Positions 25,825 through 32,711 of a stretch of 64,000 nt of DNA are shown in pieces. Under the pieces are notes generated by a model. It was not told the DNA's origin, searched no databases, and was given only the letters and a program-made list of their open reading frames with translations. Origin of the DNA: Roseateles amylovorans (lineage in GTDB: Bacteria; Pseudomonadota; Gammaproteobacteria; Burkholderiales; Burkholderiaceae_C); assembly GCF_025398155.2 (NCBI RefSeq), contig NZ_CP104562.2, forward strand, positions 4,092,001-4,156,000, given 5' to 3'. Within the stretch, counting starts at the first letter, position 1. Every line of letters starts with the position of its first letter. A program made the translations under genes and the position numbers.

Positions 25825-26556
25825 ATGAACCTTCAGCTATCGGGGCTCGCAGCGGTTGTCACTGGCGGCTCGTCCGGGATTGGCGCCGCGATCGTGCGGA
25901 CGCTGGCTACCGAGGGATGCAACGTCGCCTTCTGCGGCCGGAACGAAGCCAAAGTCCTGTCCCAGTTGCACTCGACCGAAGGGTTGCCTGGGAGGGTGCG
26001 CGGTCAAGTCCTTGACGTCAGAGACCGGGACGCGGTGGCCGCATGGTTTCGCGAACTTGCGGCTTTTGATGTCCTCGTCGCCAATGTCAGCGCCCTATCT
26101 TCCGATTGGGGAGAAGCGATGGAGACCGACGTGCGAAGCACCGTGGAGGTCACTGAACTGGCGATCCCATATCTCGAGAAGTCTCGATGGGCCGCTATCA
26201 CTTACATCGGCTCGAAAGCCAGTTCAATGCCGGCGCCACAATCGGCAGCCTATGGCGCCGCGAAGGCCGCGATGGCGCATCACATCAAGTCGCTGTCGTC
26301 CCGGCTGCTGCCAGGGATACGCGCGAATACCGTATCCCCGGGAGACACACTGATCGAAGATGGACATTGGGGGCGAGTTCGCGAGCGTGATCCGGAAGGC
26401 TATGAGAAGGTCGTCGCACGCAATCCGATGGGCCGACTTGCCTCGCCGGATGAGGTCGCCAAAGTCGTGGCATTCATTTCAAGCCCCGCTGCGAGCTTCG
26501 TCTCCGGCGCCAACTGGTATGTGGACGGCGGCTCATCGAACCACGTGCAGTTCTAG
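25825..26556 (+). CDS. SDR-family oxidoreductase
   Basis: 243 residues, classical short-chain dehydrogenase. NAD(P) motif TGGSSGIGAA at about residues 12-21; NVAFCGRNEAK; the active-site Ser/Tyr/Lys is visible as ITYIGSKASS followed by YGAAKAA; substrate loop VSPGDT; C-terminal FVSGANWYVDGGSSNHVQF. The substrate is unknown. AAGGAG lies 7 nt before the ATG at 25825; the TTG one codon earlier is disfavoured. It is followed by convergent azoR with 92 bp between. Confidence 0.9.
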   Translation: MNLQLSGLAAVVTGGSSGIGAAIVRTLATEGCNVAFCGRNEAKVLSQLHSTEGLPGRVRGQVLDVRDRDAVAAWFRELAAFDVLVANVSALSSDWGEAMETDVRSTVEVTELAIPYLEKSRWAAITYIGSKASSMPAPQSAAYGAAKAAMAHHIKSLSSRLLPGIRANTVSPGDTLIEDGHWGRVRERDPEGYEKVVARNPMGRLASPDEVAKVVAFISSPAASFVSGANWYVDGGSSNHVQF

Positions 26557-26648
26557 CCGTCGGAGCCGGCTTCCAACGATTGCTCTCAGCCTGAAGCGTG
26601 CACCCGCCATGAATCCGCCGTCGCGAACAGCCATCCGCGACAGTCTGC

Positions 26649-27284
26649 TCACCCCCGAGGGACACCCGATACGCCCGCCGCAAATTGCAACTGCGGCTGC
26701 AGCACGTCGAGGAATCGATCCATGGTCTGCTCCCCCAGGTCCACCGCCTTGGCCCCACCGCCGGCCACGACAGTGACATCTTTGAAGCCGAGCACGCCGA
26801 GAATCAGGCGCAGGTACTGTCCGGCAATGTCGCGATTCTGAATCGGCGACCCCTCGGTATACACACCGCCTGACGCCAGCAGCACGGTGGCCTTCTTGCC
26901 GGTGACCAGGCCTTGGCCGTCGAAGCCCAGCGTCACGCCCTTGCGCACGATGTGGTCCACCCAGGCCTTGAGCGCGGCCGGCACGTTGTAGTTGTAGACC
27001 GGCGTTGCAATGACCAGATGATCCGCAGCCAGCAACTCGGCCGTCAACTCGTCGGACAGTTCGAGCTCGTCTTTCATGGCCTGCGATTGGTGGGCCGGCG
27101 GTGTGAAGTAGGCCTGCAGCCAGGACGCCGTGACGAAGGGCAACACCGTCTCGGCAAGGTCGCGGTGCACGATCGAGCCTTGAGGATGCTGTGCCCGCCA
27201 AGCCGAAATAAATCGCCGAGTCATCTGACGCGAGACGGAATGGTCGCCGCGTGGGCTGGTTTCAACAACGAGTAGCTGGGTCAT
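26649..27284 (-). CDS. azoR: FMN-dependent NADH:azo-/quinone reductase
   Basis: 211 residues, flavodoxin fold. FMN-binding motif TSPRGDHSVSRQMTRRF near the N-terminus, IATPVYNYNVPAALKAWVDH at about 92-111, and the family motif VYTEGS after LLASGG. AzoR enzymes reduce azo dyes and quinones by two electrons and protect against thiol-reactive quinone stress. It is divergent from a LysR gene, and the shared 153-bp region has a perfect inverted repeat, so quinone-type inducers sensed by the LysR protein probably control it. Confidence 0.9.
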   Translation of the reverse strand: MTQLLVVETSPRGDHSVSRQMTRRFISAWRAQHPQGSIVHRDLAETVLPFVTASWLQAYFTPPAHQSQAMKDELELSDELTAELLAADHLVIATPVYNYNVPAALKAWVDHIVRKGVTLGFDGQGLVTGKKATVLLASGGVYTEGSPIQNRDIAGQYLRLILGVLGFKDVTVVAGGGAKAVDLGEQTMDRFLDVLQPQLQFAAGVSGVPRG

Positions 27285-27400
27285 GCGATGGCTCTGTGAG
27301 TCTGGGTGAATGAGCGGTCTGTCGGATCCACCGGGTGTCTGGAAGGCTCCCGGCGATGGACGCCAATCTAGATCGGCACCAACTTCTCCGGAAGAGATAA

Positions 27401-27414
27401 AAAGTAGATACTTT
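27401..27414. promoter_or_regulatory. Operator-like inverted repeat between azoR and lysR
   Basis: AAAGTA-GA-TACTTT, a perfect 6-bp inverted repeat, 24 bp before the LysR start. The size and location fit a LysR-type recognition site controlling both genes. Confidence 0.55.
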
Positions 27415-27437
27415 CCATCCGCTTTGGAGATACCTCG

Positions 27438-28364
27438 TTGATCGGCAGCCTCACCCTCGACCAGTTGCGCGTTCTGGTTACCATTGCCGACGTCGGCAGT
27501 TTTTCAGCCGCGGGCCGCGAGCTCCGGCGCGCGCAATCGGCAATCAGCAACGCCATCGCCAACCTCGAGCAGACCCAAGGGATTGAGCTCTTCGACCGGC
27601 GCAGCCACCGCCCTCAATTGACCGACGTGGGGCGCACCTTGGTCGAGCAGGCGCGCCTGGTCCTCGCCAGCGCGACCCGCTTCGAGGCGATGGCAGCCGG
27701 TACGCGTGCGGGGCTTGAGCCGCAGTTGACGATCGCCATCGATCCGCTGGTGCCGACGGCCCCATTGATCGACAGCCTTCAAGCGCTCAGCGCAAGGCAT
27801 CCCGACCTGGCGGTGCATTTCTCGACCGAGGGTTTGGGCGGTTCGTTGCGACGGCTGCGGAGTGGCTCCGCGTCACTGGCGTTATGTCTGCTGCTGCCGG
27901 CGGTACCCGAGGACATCGCGGCCTATCCCCTGCTGCGCACGCGCATGTGCGCAGTCGTCTCGCCAAGCCATCCGCTCGCTTCGCTGGGGCGTCCTGCGAC
28001 CTCCAGCGATCTGGCTCCGCATATTCAACTCGTTCTGTCGGATCCCGTCGAGCCGGACGGCGCCAATTACGGGGTCGCCGGGACACGGCTCTGGCGATTC
28101 GTCGACCTAGGGCGCCGGTTCGACTTTCTCTTGGCGGGCTTCGGCTGGTGTCGCATGCCGGAACACCTGGTGACCAGCCTGATCGCCTCCGGCGCGCTCG
28201 CGGCCATCGAGATTGAAGATGATTCAACACCGCCAGAGGGCGTGACGATCTACGCGGCTCATCGAAAGGAGCGCGCACTCGGTGTCGCGGGCAGTTGGCT
28301 ACTGGACACGCTGCGTCGACGTGTGGACTCGTCACTGACGATGCCAACATCAAGCGATTGCTGA
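27438..28364 (+). CDS. LysR-family transcriptional regulator
   Basis: 308 residues. Winged HTH in residues 1-65 (LTLDQLRVLVTIADVGSFSA, RAQSAISNAIANLEQTQGIELF) and a LysR substrate-binding domain from about 92. The start is the TTG at 27438, with GGAG 9 nt upstream; no ATG lies near the conserved N-terminus. It is divergent from azoR and is its likely regulator; such pairs usually respond to quinones or azo compounds, but the inducer is unknown. Confidence 0.88.
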   Translation: MIGSLTLDQLRVLVTIADVGSFSAAGRELRRAQSAISNAIANLEQTQGIELFDRRSHRPQLTDVGRTLVEQARLVLASATRFEAMAAGTRAGLEPQLTIAIDPLVPTAPLIDSLQALSARHPDLAVHFSTEGLGGSLRRLRSGSASLALCLLLPAVPEDIAAYPLLRTRMCAVVSPSHPLASLGRPATSSDLAPHIQLVLSDPVEPDGANYGVAGTRLWRFVDLGRRFDFLLAGFGWCRMPEHLVTSLIASGALAAIEIEDDSTPPEGVTIYAAHRKERALGVAGSWLLDTLRRRVDSSLTMPTSSDC

Positions 28365-28424
28365 TCCGCGCCCTTCTCGCCGTCTGCCGTCAAACCGCAC
28401 CATCGCCTGCGGCTGCCGCTTGCT

Positions 28425-29042
28425 TCAGTCGGCGTCAGTCTTCCCCGATGAGCGACGACGCTGACGAATGACGGTCGGTGCCAGCACGAAGGCGAGCGAC
28501 ATCGGCACGTCGCGAGACGCATCACGTGGATGGCTCAGCAGTTCACAGAGTCGCTCCAGCAGTGCGTTGGCCTCCTCGAGCTCCGCGGGGCTGACCCATC
28601 CCCGGTTTCGCGCCGCCCACAGGCGTCGGCGGGGACCCTCGACGTCGATCGCTCCGAGCTTCAGGCCGGCGAGAAAGTCGCTTTCCGCCACTTGCAGCAG
28701 CCCCTTCGCGTAGGACGCCAGCGCCTGGCGGGCCTCGTCGCTCGCCAGGTCGTAGCTCAGGCGCAGCGGCGCCTGACCGTCCCCGGCCAGCGTGAAGATC
28801 CGCTCGCCATGGTCGCCCTGGCGTTCATGCACGAGCCCGCCGTCGACCAGCAACTGCAGGTGGTAGTAGAGGCCGTCTGCCGGTCGCCCCATCTGCTCGG
28901 CCAGCGTGGCCACGGTGGCCTCGCCGCCCATGGACGCGAGTGTGTCTGCGAGCTCGTGACGGACCGGCGACGACAACAACCGGATGTGAGCCGGATCCCG
29001 AATCGCCCGGGCGTTGAATTGGGGGGTGTGTGCTTGGGTCAT
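28425..29042 (-). CDS. ArsR-like winged-helix regulator
   Basis: 205 residues. An HTH domain lies at about residues 20-100: IRLLSSPVRHELADTLASMG, ATVATLAEQMGRPADGLYYH (recognition helix) and GLVHERQGDHGERIFTLA (wing). The C-terminal half is helical and probably binds ligand or dimerises. No metal-binding Cys pair of ArsR type is seen. The gene is divergent from the S41 protease gene across 59 bp, and a perfect long inverted repeat lies just before the start codon, so it likely represses itself and the protease. Confidence 0.85.
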   Translation of the reverse strand: MTQAHTPQFNARAIRDPAHIRLLSSPVRHELADTLASMGGEATVATLAEQMGRPADGLYYHLQLLVDGGLVHERQGDHGERIFTLAGDGQAPLRLSYDLASDEARQALASYAKGLLQVAESDFLAGLKLGAIDVEGPRRRLWAARNRGWVSPAELEEANALLERLCELLSHPRDASRDVPMSLAFVLAPTVIRQRRRSSGKTDAD

Positions 29043-29043
29043 C

Positions 29044-29072
29044 TGTTGAAAATGGATGCTACATTTTCAACA
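29044..29072. promoter_or_regulatory. Perfect 11-bp inverted-repeat operator
   Basis: Arms TGTTGAAAATG and CATTTTCAACA with a 7-bp spacer. It begins 1 bp before the ArsR-like start codon and ends 29 bp before the protease ATG, overlapping any promoter in the 59-bp region. It is almost surely the binding site of the divergent HTH protein. Confidence 0.75.
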
Positions 29073-29101
29073 ACAACTTGTCCAAGGAAAGGTGTCGCCT
29101 C

Positions 29102-30466
29102 ATGGTGCGACTACGCTGCGTTTTCGTCGGGACGGTCCTTGCGGCCCTGTGCAGCGCCACCGCCGGCTGGGCTGCCGAGCGTCTCACCGCCGGACAAATG
29201 CGGGCGGATGTCGACAGGCTGGAAACACGCATCGCCGCCATCCATCCGGACATCAGCCACTCCGTGGACCCCGCGGTCTTCGCGCAGGCCGTGGAGGCGT
29301 TGCGCCAGAAGGCCCGCGACGGACTCGACCGCGACGCCGTCTGGCGCGAACTTGCGACGCTGAATCCGCTGCTGGCGGACGGTCACCTCTTCGTCGGCTA
29401 CGCCGATTGGCGGGGCGACACCCTGCGCCACCTCGCCTCGGGCGGCGCCTTGTTTCCGTTCGAGGTGGCCGTCGGCGTCGACGGTCGCGTGCAGATCGTC
29501 TCCGAACTGGGCGGATCGCGCTCGGCGCATGCCGGCGCGTACCTGCAGTCCATCAACGGTCATCCGGCAAGTGAGGTCACGCAGTCCTTGCTGGCGCGGG
29601 TGCATGGCGACAGCCCGGCCTTCCGCGCGGACCTGCTGTCCCGCCGCTGGTGGTTCTATTTCTGGAAGGTCTACGGCGCACCCGATGCGTTCGACGTCGT
29701 GTTGGCGGGCCCATCGCCGAACACGGTGCACAAGGTGGGCAGCCACACGCGTCCGGCCACCATGACCGGCGAAGAGGACTTCGGCCGGCAATTCGCCTTG
29801 GAGTTTCTGCCTGACCGGGTCGCGGTCATGACCGTCCACACCTTTGCCTGGCACGATCCGGAGGCGTTCTTCGCCTTCACGCGCGGTGCGTTTCGGCAGC
29901 TGAATGAGGCCCGCACCCGTTTGCTCGTGATCGACGTGCGGCGCAACGGGGGTGGCGACGACGCCCTGTGGCTGAAAGGGCTGCTGCCGTACCTCGCGGA
30001 TCGCCCCTACCGCTGGGCCTCACGCTATACGAAACGGGTGCTCAAGGACAACCCCGCGCAACAGGAGAAAGCCGGCGAGGTGCTCAGCGGGGACATCGCC
30101 ACCTGGACATCCCCGCTGGCCGACGACCGCCTTCACTTTGCGGGCAAGCTTGTGGTGCTGGTCGGCGCGGGGACGTATTCGTCGGCGGTGCTCTTCGCCA
30201 ACACCGTGCAGGACTTCCGCTTCGGAACAGTGGCGGGAGAAGGGGCCAGCGTGAGAAGCACCCAGACGGGCGGGATTCAGAAGATCGAACTGCCCAACAC
30301 CGGCTTGGTGGTCTGGTCGCCTCGCTTCATCCTGGAGCGGCCCTCCGGTTCGAGGTCGCCGGTCTGGTTGACGCCGGATGTCCTCGTCGCAGACGACCCA
30401 CTCGATTCGAAGGCCGCGGTAAGAGCCTTGCTCGCACAGGACCCCGGTGGCGCCAACGGGCGCTGA
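29102..30466 (+). CDS. S41-family peptidase-like secreted protein
   Basis: 454 residues. Signal peptide MVRLRCVFVGTVLAALCSAT, cleaved near AGWAA-E. An N-terminal helical part (about 25-110) precedes a tail-specific protease fold: LLVIDVRRNGGGDDALWLKG and LVVLVGAGTYSSAVLFANTV, with the nucleophile Ser in TYSS, and FGTVAGEGASVR. It probably cleaves proteins or peptides in the periplasm. The PDZ domain seen in Ctp proteases is not clear. An AAGGAAAGG-like ribosome site precedes the ATG at 29102; the earlier in-frame start at 29030 would run through the operator. It is controlled by the divergent HTH gene. Confidence 0.85.
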   Translation: MVRLRCVFVGTVLAALCSATAGWAAERLTAGQMRADVDRLETRIAAIHPDISHSVDPAVFAQAVEALRQKARDGLDRDAVWRELATLNPLLADGHLFVGYADWRGDTLRHLASGGALFPFEVAVGVDGRVQIVSELGGSRSAHAGAYLQSINGHPASEVTQSLLARVHGDSPAFRADLLSRRWWFYFWKVYGAPDAFDVVLAGPSPNTVHKVGSHTRPATMTGEEDFGRQFALEFLPDRVAVMTVHTFAWHDPEAFFAFTRGAFRQLNEARTRLLVIDVRRNGGGDDALWLKGLLPYLADRPYRWASRYTKRVLKDNPAQQEKAGEVLSGDIATWTSPLADDRLHFAGKLVVLVGAGTYSSAVLFANTVQDFRFGTVAGEGASVRSTQTGGIQKIELPNTGLVVWSPRFILERPSGSRSPVWLTPDVLVADDPLDSKAAVRALLAQDPGGANGR

Positions 30467-30876
30467 CAACGCTGCGTTGCGCCCGGCGCGGGGCCTCGCC
30501 ATGCGACGTCGCGCCAGGCTTCATCGAATGGCGCTTTCAGCCCGGAAAAGACAGCCGCCTCTCAGATCGCGCCCCCTTGAAGCCGCTCGTCAGCATGCTG
30601 ATGCAGAGCGAGTGTTGCGAACGGCGTCAGGACGCGGCGCGGCGGCGGCCTCAATACCTGAAGAAATATTGAATCCATTCATTAGGCATGGGGCCGTATA
30701 ATCCGGTCAACCGCGATCTGTTTCCTTGCATTGGCTATTGACGCCAATAGGACGCAGATGGCGACCACTGCATTTTTGGCCGGCACGGCGACCGCTGACC
30801 GAGTTCAAGAATGCGCCCGCCAGGCCATTCAAGCCGGCAATCCTGATTGACCCATATTCCAAAAAACGCCATTCCC
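30467..30876. other. Leader region of the small protein/RRM transcript
   Basis: 410 bp. A perfect -10 box TATAAT is at 30697-30702 (no well-spaced consensus -35). A hairpin CTATTG-ACGC-CAATAG follows at 30735-30750. If the TATAAT is used, the transcript has a 5' leader of about 165 nt before the small ORF and about 490 nt before the RRM gene, resembling cold-shock mRNAs. 30467-30690 holds nothing recognisable. Confidence 0.45.
30697..30702 (+). promoter_or_regulatory. TATAAT -10 box
   Basis: Exact consensus -10 hexamer upstream of the small-protein/RRM unit. The -35 is unclear: TTCATT at 30678-30683 is too near (13 bp) and TTGAAT at 30669-30674 too far (22 bp). Confidence 0.45.
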
Positions 30877-31089
30877 ATGGGCAAGTACGTCGTCTCGCCC
30901 GCGACACACCCGACCGACTGTGGCCGCTTCCGCGCCTCGTTTTCGGTTCGCCGTGCTCAGGACCCCGGCCGTCACCGCCGCGTGTTCCGCTTCGAAACAA
31001 CCTTTGCCTCCCACGACGCGGCTCGGTTGTTCGCCGTCACTCAGGGCTGGCTGCAGACAAGCCTGCAGCATCCCCCACCTGTGTGCTGA
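30877..31089 (+). CDS. Small basic protein upstream of the RRM gene
   Basis: 70 residues, function unknown. The sequence runs CGRFRASFSVRRAQ, then RVFRFETTFASHDAARLFAV and TQGWLQTSLQ: two beta-strands then a helix, with a basic N-terminal half. It looks like a folded domain rather than a chance frame, and similar short proteins are found beside RNA-binding genes in Burkholderiales, to my recollection. No ribosome site is obvious before the ATG at 30877; a TTG at 30847 is in frame. It ends 111 bp before the RRM gene and may be co-transcribed with it. Confidence 0.5.
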   Translation: MGKYVVSPATHPTDCGRFRASFSVRRAQDPGRHRRVFRFETTFASHDAARLFAVTQGWLQTSLQHPPPVC

Positions 31090-31200
31090 CGATCTGGTCC
31101 CGCCAGATCCTGTCCCAACGTCCTACTCGCTGCGGATGCCCCATTCGCAGATCCGAGATCCGCATCCTGACGGTGCACCAGTACCAAGAAAGGCTCGACC

Positions 31201-31551
31201 ATGAGCAGCAAAATCTACGTGGGTAACCTGCCCTACTCTGTGACCGATGCCAGCCTGAAGAGCAACTTTGCCGAGTTCGGCGGCGTGTCTTCGGCCAAGG
31301 TCATGATGGACCGCGACACCGGCCGGTCCAAGGGCTTCGGGTTTGTCGAGATGGCTTCTGCCGAAGTTGCCCAGGCTGCGATCTCGGCCCTGCACGGCAT
31401 GTCCGTGGATGGACGTTCGATCGTCGTCACGCTGGCCCGCCCCCGCGAAGCAAAGGCAGATTCGAACGGCTACAGCGCGGGTGGGTACACCGCAGCCAAG
31501 CGCTCCGATGTCGGTTACGGCACGGGTGGCTTCGGCGGTGGTCGCTACTGA
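31201..31551 (+). CDS. RRM-type RNA-binding protein with Gly-rich tail
   Basis: 116 residues. One RNA-recognition motif in residues 3-80: RNP2 IYVGNLPY and RNP1 KGFGFVEM, both with the aromatic residues that stack on RNA. The C-terminus is Gly/Tyr-rich (GYGTGGFGGG). Bacterial single-RRM proteins of this kind are often cold-inducible and act as RNA chaperones. The long leader with a hairpin and the strong terminator after the stop fit that. An AAGAAAGG-like site precedes the ATG. Confidence 0.92.
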   Translation: MSSKIYVGNLPYSVTDASLKSNFAEFGGVSSAKVMMDRDTGRSKGFGFVEMASAEVAQAAISALHGMSVDGRSIVVTLARPREAKADSNGYSAGGYTAAKRSDVGYGTGGFGGGRY

Positions 31552-31572
31552 ACCAGCGGCTCTGCCTCAATG

Positions 31573-31599
31573 ACCGACTCTCTTGAGTCGGTTTTTTTT
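31573..31599 (+). terminator. Rho-independent terminator of the RRM gene
   Basis: Arms ACCGACTC and GAGTCGGT with a TCTT loop, then a run of eight T's overlapping the stem end, 21 bp after the stop codon. Confidence 0.92.
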
Positions 31600-31707
31600 C
31601 GCCCGGGCCGGACAGGTTGACGACGCCGACCAAGGTGACGGGCCCTGATTGCACGGAGCAACGTCGCCCGGGCGCGCCAGCGCCGATCCCGCGTCACCCG
31701 GTAGAGA

Positions 31708-32367
31708 TCAGCCCGCCCCGCCCGCCCGGCTGAACAGCATCGCGTCCATCACCTTCATGTACGCCTTCGCAGTCTTCTCATCGGTGGACTGCACGCCGGT
31801 CGTGGCCTCGATGTCCGGTCCCATCACCGACAACGCATTCGCCAGCGACACCATGGCGTAGTACAGCAGCACCGGCTCCCCCTTCGGCAGGTCGCCGTCC
31901 TTCTGCGCCGCCTTGATCAGCGGCTTGGCCAGGTCGAAGTGCGGCCGCAGGAAGTGCTGGGCCAGCCACTCCTGGCGGTCCTCGCTGTGTGCGCCTTCGC
32001 GCCGCTGCATCATGAAGCGGTGCAACTGCGGCTGCGCCAGCGTGAACTGGAGGTACGCCATGAACTCCTGCCTCAGTTGCCCGATCGCCGTCGCCGGCTT
32101 CGCTTGCCCGATCATGCCTTCGCGTGCCCGGGCCAGCTCCTCGTAGACGAGCGTCGCCACCGCCTGCCACAGTACCTCCTTCGATTGGAAGTGGTAGGTG
32201 ATCAGCTGATGCGTCAGGCCGCTCTGCTCCGCGATCGCCCGCATGCTCGCGGCCTCGAAGCCGCGGTCGGCGAATTCCTTCAACGCGGTCTTCAGAATTG
32301 TCTGCTTCGTTTCCGCCGAGCGTTGCTGCTCGCGGCGGCGAGGCGTGGAAGTGTCCGAAGTGCTCAT
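31708..32367 (-). CDS. TetR-family transcriptional regulator
   Basis: 219 residues. N-terminal HTH (KQTILKTALKEFADRGFEAA, SMRAIAEQSGLTHQLITYHF) and a C-terminal ligand domain of the CerR/TetR_C-like type, with FMAYLQFTLAQPQLHRFMMQ. The ligand is unknown. The frame is open far upstream, but the ATG at 32367 (MSTSDTS) or ATGs at 32376/32379 are the credible starts, because a 17-bp inverted repeat operator lies just beyond (32385-32401). It is divergent from the di-haem lipoprotein gene and could control it, although 344 bp separate them. Confidence 0.85.
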   Translation of the reverse strand: MSTSDTSTPRRREQQRSAETKQTILKTALKEFADRGFEAASMRAIAEQSGLTHQLITYHFQSKEVLWQAVATLVYEELARAREGMIGQAKPATAIGQLRQEFMAYLQFTLAQPQLHRFMMQRREGAHSEDRQEWLAQHFLRPHFDLAKPLIKAAQKDGDLPKGEPVLLYYAMVSLANALSVMGPDIEATTGVQSTDEKTAKAYMKVMDAMLFSRAGGAG

Positions 32368-32384
32368 GAACAACATCATGCCTT

Positions 32385-32401
32385 TGTCACATAGCGTGAC
32401 A
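32385..32401. promoter_or_regulatory. TetR-type operator, TGTCAC-n5-GTGACA
   Basis: Perfect 6-bp inverted repeat with the spacer ATAGC, 18 bp upstream of the TetR start. The shape is typical of TetR autoregulatory sites. The rest of the 344-bp gap (32368-32711) has a TTGAA-T-TTCAA repeat at 32428-32438 and a GCCG/CGGC mini-hairpin followed by T's near 32408-32424. Confidence 0.6.
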
Positions 32402-32711
32402 GCTTCGCCGAAAGCGGCTTTTTGAGCTTGAATTTCAATTACGTATCGCCCGTGTTTCCCATCTTGGTGCGCTGGTATCGCTACCGTTTCATCAGCATCA
32501 AAAGGGGCATCAATTGGACACACATTAAAACTTGCCGCCCGGCAAAACAAACACTGACACTGCCGGGTGCCCCTCTCATGAGGGACAAGCAATGGGCGAC
32601 GCGTGCCGATGGGCGGCACGTGCGCCGGACCGAACCAGGTCCACAGGAAACGGTCGCGGGCAGCATCCCGCGCGCCGCCGATCGCACCCACAGGCACGGG
32701 AGGGAAGCACC

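Noticed and set aside
25856..26353. Second frame inside the SDR gene
   Set aside because: Same-strand shadow of a gene with a complete SDR motif set.
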